Positions 7,034 to 17,314 are shown, counted from the stretch's first letter. The stretch is 24,122 nucleotides of DNA from Lingula anatina (GCF_001039355.2 NW_019773581.1:64001-88122); one strand, 5' to 3'. The notes: generated from the sequence alone by a model not told the origin. Program-made: numbers and translations.

Positions 7034-10000
7034 CTGAAATATTTTAATTAAAAATAAAAATCTTAATTTTAAATTAAAACAGCTATTAAACTCATCATTA
7101 ATTAAAACCACTAACTAGGGGATAAGTATTACGGTAAATAAAAAATGTAAAAAATTATACTTATGTACAGGATCACCGTCTTGAAGCAACGACAGAATGA
7201 AATGTAATCCAATACTTTAGCTCTGACGGTAACTTCATTTACAGCTTCATTTATGTTAAAAAAATGCTCACCTCCGTCGAACAAAAATGATGATGCCAAT
7301 GGATAGGGCGATGATACACGCAAACCCACCAACACATGCCCCTGCTATAGTTCCTATTGAAATAAAATACAAATGTTATATTGACAAATGCAGAATAATA
7401 GCGTTAAAATATAAAATATTGGCAGTACAGAGTATTCTAGCAGAAAATGACTTTCATATCTTAAACATCTAAGTTGAAGTGTGGGCCTTATAAAGCACAT
7501 CGTATGTCAGTGTTGTTAGAAGAAGTGCATGACTAATGTTTCAGACCGATGCCTTTACTATCAAGTTGACTATGGTAGATTTATTTTGAATTCTTGTCAA
7601 AAAGTTAATCTAACTTTCTGGCTGAAGCTATTGTAAAATGAACGGAAGCAAAAATCCAACGCATTACCGGCGGAATCTTGAGATCTTTCTGGAAATGAAG
7701 TTTGAAAATTTTCTCAAAATTTAGACTCTATTTACAAAACACAAATGCAATTCAAATAGAGTTTCCTGAAGGGTTTTCTCCGTTCAAGCCCTTCTGATGG
7801 TCTGTCTGAAACCCTTTTTAATTAAAATTACCACCCAGATATAGCCCCTTTTCGATAAATCCTGACAATTTCAAGACCATTGAATAAATGCGCTTGACGA
7901 GTTAGAGGAACATGTAGATGGGTTGGGGAAAAACGTTGTATTACAACAGTCACCGGTGCAGTTAATAAAACTGCTTTAAGGGACACACAAACCGAGGAAG
8001 AGTGCTATCATAGTTGTTGAAATGATAAGAGCTGCCGTGTGTCTGGGGGTAATTTGAATTAGAGCTTCTTAATTTAGAGTGTTTAAAGTTGTGAAAGTGG
8101 TGTTTTTGTATATCATTTCCGAGTTAAACCGCTTAGTACGTCCGTTTAAGGTGAACAAATAACGCTTCGTACTGCGATTTGCCACCTTCATTACAAACTA
8201 TACTTTAAATTAAAAGGATTTTTCACAATAAAGATTTGGTTGCCTTGCCTGCGCTTTTTGAGTGTTTTTCTTTTTCCTCCTTCTTTTGTACCTCTCCTCG
8301 AATTTCGCAAACAAAATTGTGCGCTTCCGTGCAGGATGCTGTTTCCCAGCTTCTAAATTCTGGTAAGCGATTATCAAGAATGACGCAATGTCTCGATCCT
8401 CCTCCAACCACCCTATCTGACCAGTGCCACTCTTTTAGTTCTTGACCTAGAAGAGATAACAGGACCATTAATTCTTAGCGTTTGCTTCTTATTTCACGGC
8501 CGTTTGCAAGCATACTGAATAATTATTTATAGTAAGATGCATTATAAGTAACAGATCAAGAAATCGTTTTCATTATCATTTAATCTGCACAGAGTATGTT
8601 TTCAATATTTAAAATCAAACTACTGTTAAATTGGTAATTTATCTGACTACTGAAATGCACATTCAGGATAAAAAATATTAATGAAAGCTGTTTATTCAAC
8701 TGGAAGCTATTTATTCGACTGTAATATCAAATTCTCAAGTGTGATGTTGTTAAACAATTAGACCCAATGATTATAAGAACCAATGATAATACCAACAAGT
8801 TATAAAGAGAAGGTCCTTCTCTATATAACTTCTTGATAATACTAACCGCATTACTCCCATCTCCATACATTATTCCGCAGTCCAATCCAACGCTCGTCAG
8901 GCGCCAAAACACCAAAAACCGACCAAAGTTTTGTCTGAATTTCTTCGGTTGCCATTTTTATGAGATCTGCATTGAAGCTGTTACATGTTTGCCTCGCTTG
9001 ATACCACGAGTAGTACTTCTTGCCTAGACTGAATACAATACAACGACCATCCAATTCATATACCACGACGTTATCGTCATTGCTGGGAGTACAGTTCAGT
9101 TCAAGTTTACCTGTAGGCAAGACAATTTAGTCAGATGTTTGAACATTGCGTTAAACCAATCTTATAGACAATGTTCTAAATAATTGGAGTTTTTTTGTCT
9201 TTATTTCTTCATTCATTCATTTACCTGCTTTCAAATGTATTCCTTTTCTCGAGAGGGCATTTTGTTGCCTAATAGGCCTACGATAACATTTAATCAAACT
9301 GGTTATTAAAACTGAAATGATTCTTCAATGGAAATACACACAATTTTAAAACAATAACGTATGTGATCTTAATTATTTAAAAGAAATTTATAACGCACCT
9401 GTTTCGCAAATAAAACCTTTTTCTCCGAATTTAGAGCTTGATTTCCAAGTCCACTGCCCCCTGCTCCTTAAAAGCATCACAGCTGTGGACTCGCTGTTTG
9501 AGGTATCAAATTGATTGAAACCACCTACATGTAGAACACATGTATTTTCTTTAAAGAGATATCACCAAATATAGTTGCAATTTGAGATACATATTCAAAT
9601 GGTTTTATAAAAATTGTAAGAAAATCAAGGAACTAAGTAAATGATACTTTTCTAAATCATGGATCAGCATGAGCTGTACGGATCAAAACAGATTTACTAG
9701 CGTTTGTATATTATGAGTGTCATATTTAGCACCTTGTACAGTACTAGGGTACAATCAAAAAGAATACTAGTAAATGGGCATCCGTTTTAAAAGAGCTTTT
9801 GTAAGACAAAAAAGGTTTAACAATTATATTTATGATATAACCGCATGCCCCCAAAAATAGGCGTTATAATTTAGTCCCATACAGTAAATCCTTAGAGGAA
9901 ATGAAACGGACTAATACTTGGGATATATGAAGATCCATCCAACCACGTCCATGTCGACATCACGTGTTCCCTTGCACCAATCCAAACACGTCTTTCTCCA

Positions 10001-10261
10001 GCTATCCCATGTAGTCTCCGCTGCATGTTGGCACTCCGAACTGTCGCTAAATGTCCGCCTTGTCCACGACAATACTGCTCAGAAGAGCTGAAGGTCATAT
10101 TTTTATCAACAAGGAAGAAGCAGTGGCTGTCTTCGCAAAAGCAATCTCTATATTTTGTTGCGCACGTTTCTGAAAGTAAGAGGAAAATGCATTTTACTTC
10201 AGGGGTAATACACAAAAGGGGATAAATGATCGTCTATTTGAATTTTGAAATAGTCATTATA

Positions 10262-10301
<40 letters not shown>

Positions 10302-11966
10302 GTAGTAGTAGTAGTAGTAGTAGGAATAGTTAATGTAGTAGTATTTTCAGTTTAATAGATCAAACTACATTGGCGGGTTAACATAAAGGCCAAAAAGATC
10401 AACATTTTGAGGTTTTACTTTAAAAAAAACAAAATAAAATCTTTAGCTATAGATGTTAATTTCCCCCCTTTCAAATACACGGCTTATCTTAAAATAACGA
10501 TTTACGGTGGCAGGTGCGGATTCCCTTTTCTTATCAAATGTAGCGAACACACACCAGTGGCGGGTTTAGAGGGGGGTCAGGGGAGTCCTGATCCCCCCCT
10601 TTCTGTTTCTGAAAAAAATTCACACTGAAATTCCCCTCTTGGAATAAGAATTTGACTGGCAGATTTATAATTCTTATTCGTTCAAAATGACACTGTTTGC
10701 CCTCCAAAACACTCCAAGGGGGCGAGGGTCGGCTTCTTATTCGAGGCCTGTCATTCCTGAAAAATCGGACCCCCTCCTTCAAATAATCCTCGATCCGCCC
10801 CTGTGTACAGCCAAACTGGCCCTCTCTGTGAGAAGTAGAAACTTACTAATAATTGATCCGTAGCTAATTAACGAAGCTGCTATGGCTCCTTGTTAACGTC
10901 GTCCTCTTACACATTGCTAGACAATTATAAATACGCAGGTTCGAATATCAAAATGTTCAAGATGTCTTGCTCGAAATAATTTCTAAAAATTGCGTTTGAT
11001 TACTATAAGAGTGTGGCGGTTCACTCACATCGAAGTCGGTAGCGTGCTTGGTTGCAAAGAAAAAAAAGAAAAACTATTCATCAGCAAACCATCGTAACGG
11101 CATGTCACGAGTTCGAATCCCAGATGACGCATATCAGTTCACCACAAGAACAAGCTGATCCCGCAATCCAAAACGAATGCAGGCTCTCGTATGTCAGAGC
11201 GAATGACCTTTTGCATAAAAATCCGGTATAGTTTAGAATTAGTGATCGATTTTGACAACAAATTATTGCTCGTTATTATCATAAAGCCTGCGTCATCAAT
11301 TATATTTCTTTTTTCTTTACTTCAAAGTCTTTGAATGATACTTAGGCGGGGATGGTCATTGATCTCTATCCTTTACCAACTACGCAACAGATCAAAATTC
11401 AATTGAGTCAATACCTTACCCGGCATGGCGTCATGCATGGCGTACAGCTCTTTCATAAAAAAAACTATCTGCTCGTTGGGACTGTCAGCTAGAAATGTTT
11501 TTTCAAAAGTCACATTGTCGCTGTTGCTTTACCTAACCATACATTTTGTTTTTCTAATGCCCCCACCCCCATTATTTGGCCTTGCTTATCAAGACTGTAC
11601 ATATATTCATACAGTACCCGGGGCAAATCCACAGTGGACGTTTGAAATGAAAGAGACTACTCAGAACTAACACCGCCATTTTGTGAACCGCTTTGGCTCT
11701 CATCGTGCTCTATAACGTGGTTGGTAGCTTTCCCGTTATAGCACCTCGTCATACTACCTGTAAACTACGGTCAGCAGAAAAAATGGGACCTTCCCGGCAG
11801 AATTATTTGCAAGATATATTTTCTCAAAATTGGCTTCGTCGGGGATGGGGAGAGGGGCACACGTACCTGTACCAGTACTCTCACTGCTGACAGCTCCGAT
11901 GAGAGAAGAAAGGAGCACTAGAATAATGATGTCTCTCCTGCCATTTTCATGCACCAGACCCGCCAT
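6823..11966 (-). CDS. C-type lectin receptor, copy B, with in-frame stop in exon 4 and tyrosine-rich tail
   Basis: Inferred exons, in transcript order: 11966-11867, 10169-9918, 9524-9399, 9110-8847, 8446-8249, 7353-7272 and 7033-6823. Read across the stop this is 410 codon positions: signal peptide 1-33, CTLD1, CTLD2, transmembrane segment about 315-338, cytoplasmic tail 341-410. Exons 1-5 are close copies of the neighbouring lectin gene with matching splice phases. The last two exons have no counterpart sequence there. TAA at 8851-8853, near the end of exon 4, would stop translation at residue 245, inside CTLD2 and before the membrane anchor. Everything else is open, including a well-formed tail, so the gene may be a recent pseudogene or null allele, may make a soluble fragment, or may skip exons 4-5 in frame (256 residues). 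Neither CTLD has EPN/QPD/WND. Confidence 0.72.
7272..7353 (-). CDS. copy B exon 6: transmembrane segment
   Basis: 82 bases; acceptor TTTCAATAG|G (phase 1), donor GGAG|GTGAGC (phase 2). It encodes TIAGACVGGFACIIALSIGI followed by IIFVRR: a Gly/Ala/Cys/Ile-rich helix with small-residue spacing (GxxxG-like GGF, GACVGG) that often favours helix packing. The phases match the copy A transmembrane exon but the sequence does not align with it. Confidence 0.68.
7354..8248 (-). other. intron 5 of receptor copy B
   Basis: 895 bases between the CTLD2 stalk and transmembrane exons, not alignable with copy A's intron 5. AT-rich, no ORF of note. A hidden exon cannot be excluded. Confidence 0.55.
8249..8446 (-). 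CDS. copy B exon 5: CTLD2 C-terminal part and stalk
   Basis: Acceptor CTTCTAG|G; encodes GQELKEWHWSDR, RHCVILDN, SWETASC, NFVCE and a Lys/Glu-rich stalk. It is open and has no damage despite lying downstream of the exon 4 stop. The in-phase donor is the noncanonical GCAG|GCAAGG, as in copy A. Confidence 0.68.
8847..9110 (-). CDS. copy B exon 4: CTLD2, first part, containing an in-frame TAA
   Basis: Acceptor GCCTACAG|G, donor TGCG|GTTAGT. It encodes GKLELNCTPSND, DGRCIVFSLGKKYYSWY and RWIGLRNNVWRWE, then TAA at 8851-8853, two codons before the donor. Copy A has TCC AGC where copy B has TAA TGC. The donor itself is intact and conserved. No in-phase upstream donor that would avoid the stop was seen. 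Confidence 0.75.
9399..9524 (-). CDS. copy B exon 3: CTLD1, C-terminal part
   Basis: 126 bases, phase 1 at both ends, same borders as copy A. It ends QWTWKSSSKFGEKGFICET. Like copy A it lacks the inner disulphide cysteines, so their absence predates the duplication. Confidence 0.76.
9918..10169 (-). CDS. copy B exon 2: CTLD1, first part
   Basis: 252 bases as in copy A; acceptor TTACTTTCAG|A, donor CCAA|GTATTA, phase 1 at both ends. It encodes ETCATKYRDCFCEDSHC, then an NMT sequon, EQYCRGQGGHLATVRSA and WIGAREHVMSTWTW. The extra N-terminal cysteines and the first domain cysteine are conserved between copies. Confidence 0.78.
10258..10322. repeat. compound ATT/AGT microsatellite
   Basis: About 14 ATT units run directly into about 7 AGT units, in intron 1 of copy B. 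Absent at the aligned position in copy A. Confidence 0.9.
10555..10803. mobile_element. MITE in intron 1 of copy B (CAGGGGCGGAT-type ends)
   Basis: Left end CAGTGGCGGGTTTAG and right end CGATCCGCCCCTG form imperfect terminal inverted repeats around 249 bases. It is non-coding and absent from copy A, so it inserted after duplication or was lost there. No target duplication is apparent. The ends resemble those of hAT-like non-autonomous elements. Confidence 0.6.
11867..11966 (-). CDS. copy B exon 1: start codon and signal peptide
   Basis: 33 residues plus one base, MAGLVHENGRRD followed by IIILVLLSSLIGAVSS; donor CAG|GTACGT, phase 1. One codon shorter than copy A. The 5' UTR directly upstream is nearly identical to that of copy A, including GCACTGAACCTGGCGCC. 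Confidence 0.78.
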
Positions 11967-12080
11967 CTGGTCACTCTCAGTGGCTTGGCGCCAGGTTCAG
12001 TGCTGGGTCCTGTTTCCACTGTCTCGAGTCTGGGCTGAGGGCTGTCTCTCGAGGGTTGATGTCGATGACGCTTAAGCCAT
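11967..12080 (-). promoter_or_regulatory. copy B 5' UTR and proximal promoter
   Basis: Counterpart of the copy A upstream sequence, with the same GGCGCC-containing block next to the ATG. The CRE-like octamer of copy A reads TTAAGCCA here (12072-12079), so any such site would be lost. Confidence 0.4.
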
Positions 12081-12395
12081 CCTCAATTAAAATAGACTCC
12101 TCTCTTCACGATGTGTAAGCGTTTTAGAATTTGATCATTTGTAAAAGTCACACACAGTCACATGTTGCTACCATAAAAAGGAAGTATTATTATACGTTAA
12201 TACAATATTGTGCACGAAAAATAAGGTCATTTCCTAGTGCTCACTATAGTGACTCATTCGCCTTCATTTTTTCCCAATTCTAATTGTGACGAACTAAAAT
12301 CATTCCCATTTCTCGACACAATGATTCCTCATTTTTATGCTGTTCATGTAACTATCTGAGTTTTTTTTTTATTTTACAACGTGGCATTTCTAAAG

Positions 12396-12442
12396 TATAT
12401 AATGCCATTGAACCTTGACAGCAGCTTTAAAAATTCGATCAG
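12396..12442 (-). promoter_or_regulatory. conserved upstream block, copy B
   Basis: TATATAA (12396-12402) and the 20-base identity with copy A (12423-12442), about 430 bases before the copy B ATG. The flanking bases have diverged more than the block. Confidence 0.3.
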
Positions 12443-12640
12443 GCCCGTGTCATTCGCTGGTCAGTTTGCCACATGTTGCTCTACAGATTGATCCACCACA
12501 GTTCATGCAATATTTTTTTAGGAACATGATCAGGGAAAGAAAGACTGACGAATATAATGAAAAATGTGCAGCAGGTCTATACAACAGTGTTTATATTTAT
12601 TATTTATTAATTTATTAATAGTTGTTGCTGTTGTTGTATA

Positions 12641-12890
12641 GTGCTCGACCCCATTTCCATAGATTTTAGATCGATCTATCCCTGTGGGGAGTCTCACTAG
12701 ATTACTGTCAGCTTAGCCGGCTTTTAAGCGTCAGTCCTGTCTTCTAAAAGCAGTAATGGGGTAATTTAACTATGGTGCGCGCTCGGCTGACTGCAATTTA
12801 GCGTGAACCCCCAGGGTGGTACATGTAGGTCGATCTAAATCTAAATCTCTGGACCGATTTCAATCTCTGGGAATGCACCCCTAGTTACAG
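12641..12890. mobile_element. copy-B-specific insertion with subterminal inverted repeats
   Basis: The upstream regions of the two receptor copies align on either side of this stretch but copy A lacks it. CATAGATTTTAGATCGATCT near 12658 is imperfectly inverted around 12827-12852, and CCCTGTGGGG is inverted near 12810. It looks like a foldback or MITE-type element. The exact borders are unclear because the neighbouring sequence is simple repeat. Confidence 0.5.
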
Positions 12891-13150
12891 TAGGAGTGGT
12901 AATAATAAGAAAAATGTAAAAGCACAGAGGCAAGAATTATTTACTACAAATTGCAACAGTTGAGAAAGAATTAACGCCCAAACACAACGCATGGATAGGA
13001 ACGCAATATTCACGTTTAAGCATGAGTCAGGTTTTATCCTTTTAATTAAAAATTAATTTAAAAAAACATTTTTTTTTCGAAACACGAAACTTAATTCACG
13101 AATGATTTTCACCGTACATTTTCCTATGACTATACGAGAAAGACAGCAAA

Positions 13151-13152
<2 letters not shown>

Positions 13153-13198
<46 letters not shown>
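13153..13198. repeat. GT microsatellite plus T homopolymer
   Basis: About 14 GT units followed by a 17-base T run, in intergenic DNA. Confidence 0.9.
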
Positions 13199-13891
13199 GA
13201 CAAATCTTAATTCAAATACAAAGGTCAGAATCACAAAGCGTGCAAAGTTTTACACTCCATTTACTGTAAAAACCCTGTCATTTGTCTTGTTTCCGACCTC
13301 TTGCATCAGATAATTCTCTACCTACTGTAGTTAGTGGTGCTTTAGTAATGGTACAAAAGGTTGGAAATGTTTTCTCGCTGTGGAGCCAGTGGAATTCACA
13401 CCCGTTTTTTATCAATAACCTCGTTTATTTACCAAGCAAAATAACGCAACACGCTGGAAAAGTTAACAATTTTTGGAGTTATAAAGTATGTTTGATGCAC
13501 TTGCAGGTTCACCGGCTACACTTTGCAAGCAGAACCAAAAGGTCCAGCTTGGCGAGAAAAACCTAGGAAGATTTATTTCATGGAATAGGTATCAAACATG
13601 TGCCCATTGTACATGTAGGTGAAGGGACAGTCTTTTGTTCCAGGATTATATTTGCATAAGAAAACGTACAACAAGGCCCGCCTTTAAACACATAAACTGT
13701 TTTCCAATGATGGTTTCTTCCATGTAATGAGAGTAAATAATACAAGGCACAACTTAAAAGGTGAAAGAATAAAAAACAATAATGCTTAAATTGTCAAACA
13801 CATCCACCCCAGCGATCGAAGATTATCATTTACGCGGTTACTCTGACTTAGACATTATCATTTACACAAAAATCAATATCGATCGGTCCAA

Positions 13892-13904
13892 GTTGCTTAG
13901 CAAC
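13892..13904. promoter_or_regulatory. RFX X-box-like palindrome
   Basis: GTTGCTTAGCAAC is a perfect inverted repeat matching the X-box form bound by RFX factors. It lies about 1.9 kb upstream of receptor copy B and 3.4 kb upstream of the glycine-rich gene. No ciliary gene is visible in the window. Confidence 0.35.
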
Positions 13905-14546
13905 GTTAATTAGAAAAGAAGTCAAAATACGCTTCCGGGGACATTTTACAAAGGGCTACAGTATATCAGGCATCGGACAAGCCACCAATATAAATATTTT
14001 CACATACATAAAGTACAAACAGAACCAGTGCTGTCGGCGCCGGTTACCCTTGCTCTACGTGGGTATCGATCATAGGCAAATACCCGCATTTGAAACTAAC
14101 CTTTCCGGTACACGTGTTACTTAACAGAGAGTCCCGCATGATAGAGACTCAGCTTCCGATTAATTTCTACAGGTAAGCCTCGCCCTCGATTTTGGCTAAC
14201 ACTTAACATTATTACTAAATGGAGGGCGGACTTTCTGTTTCACGGACCCTAAAATTCGTAACACCGGAAGGCCAAGGAGGTTATATTTTCAACTCCGTTA
14301 TCTTTCTGTTCGTCACCACCCTAACTCAAAAAAGTAGCAGATGGATTTTGATGACATATATAGGATCGTTCTGAAATGGCTTCACTTCAAAGTGTTTAGA
14401 TTTTGATGGTGATCCATCGTCCAGATCATCATCTGAATCCAATAAGTTAAGGGCTCTTTACCATTGCGAGATAGAGTAAATGTCAAGGGCCTTGGCGGAA
14501 GTATTGGTATTCTTTCCTCCAAAAAATGAAGATGTGCTTATAAAAG

Positions 14547-14548
<2 letters not shown>

Positions 14549-14586
<38 letters not shown>
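14549..14586. repeat. GT microsatellite
   Basis: About 19 perfect GT units; produces a spurious His-Thr repeat ORF on the minus strand. Confidence 0.9.
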
Positions 14587-14587
<1 letters not shown>

Positions 14588-15041
14588 GTCTTCTTTCACG
14601 TTGCGTAGCCATGCATTTTTCTTTCTGGAAATGAAAACGTCATACCAGGTAAAGAGTGTTATCCGAATTGGAATCAATTATACATGTATATACACCGTGT
14701 ATTTACAGAACTAAATGGGTAAATACAAGATATGAGCGTAACTGCAGATGGTAATTAATACATTATAACATTGTAAATAGGTGGATTCATTGGTATCTTT
14801 TAGTCAAATAGCTATAATTTGGAGCTATTGGAACCAGAACAGCACGCCAAAAGGATGTTGATTCGCCTAGACATAGATACACAATGCCATAAAAAGTATC
14901 AAGTATACATGTTTAAATATTTATAATACAAATCCATTAAGTTTATCAGAATAATCATCATGTATTTACAGTCCATATTATGTGACATATGTGTTTACCA
15001 TTTTAGCGAGGGCACGTGTTTGAGCAGGCGGTGGTGATGAC

Positions 15042-15078
15042 TGAGAGAGAGAGAGAGAGTGAGAGAGAGAGAGAGAGA
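15042..15078. repeat. GA microsatellite
   Basis: GA units with one T interruption; intergenic. Confidence 0.9.
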
Positions 15079-15272
15079 TGCAAAGATAGCGAGAGTACGT
15101 ATCTAATACGTAGGGGCCTATCTCTGGAAAAAGATAAAAACAAGGAAGGCTTTTATTTTATGAATGTAATGTAAATGGGAAAAAGACCACAAGAGATTGC
15201 ATGTGGCAGAGATAAAAAATAGAAAGGCAGCGGCGCTGAAAAGTATACTACCTCGCGTTACAACCAAAGATA

Positions 15273-15512
15273 GGGGAGACCGGGGCTAGTTGGACCCCGG
15301 GGTAAGTCGCCCCCCCTCCATCAATTCATGACACATTAACTATGGGGTAAAAGAATTGATCACATCATTTTGTAAAGTGACCGTATCCAATAGTGCTAAG
15401 AAAGTGTCGGCAGTAAGTCCACATGAAATAGTTAAGCATATTTAAGTAACTTTATTAAAGAGACTTGATGGGGGACCAACTTACACCGGGGTCCAACTAG
15501 CTCCGGTCTCCC
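15273..15512. mobile_element. MITE with long terminal inverted repeats, copy 1
   Basis: About 240 bases. It starts GGGGAGACCGGGGCTAGTTG and ends with its inverted counterpart CTAGCTCCGGTCTCCC. The first 27 bases match the far end at 26 positions and the similarity continues to about 48. There is no ORF and the target duplication is not clear. Confidence 0.8.
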
Positions 15513-16328
15513 ATTAAGTCAACAACTTGGTCACAACTGCAGAACGGTTTGAATAAAATGACAGATGTTCAAACCCATGTTCAAAATGGTGGTGCAGACA
15601 GGATGGGTGAGTACTCGCAAATTGCCGATAACAGACCGTGATTCCAATACGAATCGATAACAATAATACTAGTACACGGGTACTGTACATATGTAGGTAC
15701 TAAACCTTACGACCAAAACAAGACAATGTGACTTTTTATGTTAATGTCTATAAAACAGACATTGGAAATGTGCTTTAGGAACAAACAATAAATAACAGTA
15801 ATTACGAAGGAGTCGTTTTTGTTTGTTTTACAAATGGTTATACTGGCTTACTGTGCTCAAACTGTCACTGGATATGGCTATCGATACCTGTAACCTATTA
15901 GATAATTCAGTCACTGAATGCAAAAGGATGCAAAAAGCCGATGTCCATTAGTGCATTGATCGATGTAATGATTTTTACTGTCATTGTTGGAGCATTTGAC
16001 TGGAGCTGGCAAGGTTATGCCAATATGGTTATGACAGGACATTGTCAATGACCTGTTCCTTGTAAAGTCTTGGCCAGAACCGAACCGCTGGTCACTGAAT
16101 TAGGCTTTTATAGTTAATCAATGAAGTCAATGAGAATGACGTCAATGGGCGGTTACTGATGTTACTGAAAACAGGGGAAAATTGAAAAGCGTAAGATCTC
16201 CAATAACCTAGCTTCTTGAGGAAAAAATCTGCCGTCAGTTGATGAGCTGTTATTCGTCGCTGAGGTATCCCAGTACTAAAATTAATTCATTGTCATATCA
16301 AATAAACATTATAACGCTTCCAACTATA

Positions 16329-17060
16329 GGGGAGACCGGGGCTAGTTAGACCCCGGGGAAAGTTGGTCCCTGGTCAATTTATGAAAAAGTATCTACCAGG
16401 TCGAAAAATGATCAAATAACCTTTTGAAATGACCATATCCCATACTGCCAAGAAAACATTGGTCGTAATAAAAGGATTTATTGAGCGTGAGTCCGAATGA
16501 AAGTTTTTGCATCTGGAAATAAATTTATTGAATACAGTTTAAATTCTACAGTATTTCCAGAGCCTTGTGATAGTACATGTATATAAAGTTCGTTAAACCA
16601 CCGCTATAGTGTTTAAAAATTAGCAGGAATGTCTAATCGTACGTTAACACAAAAACAAAACAAAACAAAACAAAAAATAGCTGCAATAATCAAATAAAAT
16701 TGTGCACTTGCAGTTGATCGGACCACTTGGCTAGAGACCAGGGACACCCGTGACTTGCATCTTGTTATGATTTTTTAGCAAAAATTTAGAAAAATTGAAG
16801 TACAGAAACATCAACTGAGCTGCTCCGTATGGACAACAAATTGAGCCAAGACTCAAAATCAATTTTAATTTAATTAAAAATATAATTTATATGGCGTTAA
16901 CATGGATTGCTGCATTATTTGAGTACAGGGTGCCACCTTGCCCCAACCCCAACATTGCAACTGCAGCTAAATTCTTGTCGCGCGTTCCAAAACCGGTTTT
17001 GTTGCACCAACTTATTCCTGATTGGCTGCACAAGTGTCTAACTGGCCCCGGTCACCCCTC
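16329..17060. mobile_element. MITE of the same long-TIR family, copy 2 (longer)
   Basis: About 730 bases. The left end GGGGAGACCGGGGCTAGTTA and internal sequence (for example ATGACCATATCCCATACTGC, compare about 15380) match the other copy. The right end TAACTGGCCCCGGTCACCCC is a diverged inverted repeat. The extra interior includes a CAAAA repeat (about 16650-16674) and may be a nested insertion. A 60-codon ORF (16891-17073) covers part of it and looks non-coding. Confidence 0.6.
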
Positions 17061-17084
17061 ATTTTGTAATTAACGACAAGGTCA

Positions 17085-17093
17085 TATATATAA
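17085..17093 (+). promoter_or_regulatory. TATA box of the glycine-rich gene
   Basis: TATATATAA about 170 bases upstream of the ATG, placing transcription start near 17115-17125 and giving a 5' UTR of about 140 bases. A transposon-like TIR ends about 25 bases upstream of it. Confidence 0.5.
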
Positions 17094-17262
17094 TCAGAAA
17101 CTTGGGAACCGAACAGATACAAGTAATGTTGATATTTGCATAGCCAGCCAACCATTGCATCAGTTACGCAAAGAACTCGCAACAATATTGAAAATCGATG
17201 CAGCTGTCGCTGTGAACGTGGACATACTGTCACTCGAGTTCCGTTAAAGCCACTGGGCCGAC

Positions 17263-17314
17263 ATGGAGCGCAAGACTGCCTTGAAATTACTTATATTTGG
17301 TGTTTTATTAAAAG
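17263..17314 (+). CDS. glycine-rich gene exon 1: signal peptide
   Basis: Begins MERKTALKLLIFGVLLK and ends at AAAAG|GTAAGA in phase 1. It lies about 170 bases downstream of a clear TATA box. Joined to exon 2 it continues VASSNN, a plausible cleavage region. Confidence 0.7.

Larger units (their letters stand above)
10170..11866 (-). other. intron 1 of receptor copy B
   Basis: 1.7 kb, nearly twice copy A's. Contains the ATT/AGT microsatellite and the CAGGGGCGGAT-type MITE, plus unique sequence. No exon recognised. Confidence 0.6.
8241..13040. repeat. tandem segmental duplication, right unit
   Basis: Direct-orientation partner of the left unit. It is longer because of an ATT/AGT microsatellite and a MITE in intron 1 and an insertion at about 12641-12890. 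Still-alignable introns indicate a fairly recent duplication. Confidence 0.8.
11967..17262. other. intergenic region between receptor copy B and the glycine-rich gene
   Basis: To about 13040 it is duplicated upstream DNA with the copy-B insertion. The rest is unique sequence with GT, GA and CAAAA repeats, the RFX-like palindrome and two long-TIR MITEs. A 94-codon ORF at 13282-13566 shows no domain and no splice support. No gene called. The two genes flanking this region are divergently transcribed. Confidence 0.55.

Noticed and set aside
12681-12760. possible tRNA or tRNA-derived SINE in the copy-B insertion
   Set aside because: No cloverleaf and no A-box/B-box pair could be matched.
13282-13566. 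94-codon plus-strand ORF as a gene
   Set aside because: No domain, no signal peptide, no convincing splice sites, and it directly follows a GT/T repeat.
14483-14677. 64-codon minus-strand ORF with His-Thr repeats
   Set aside because: Translation of the GT microsatellite.
15042-15078. CRISPR-like or tandem functional array
   Set aside because: Simple GA microsatellite; no spacers, and the genome is animal.
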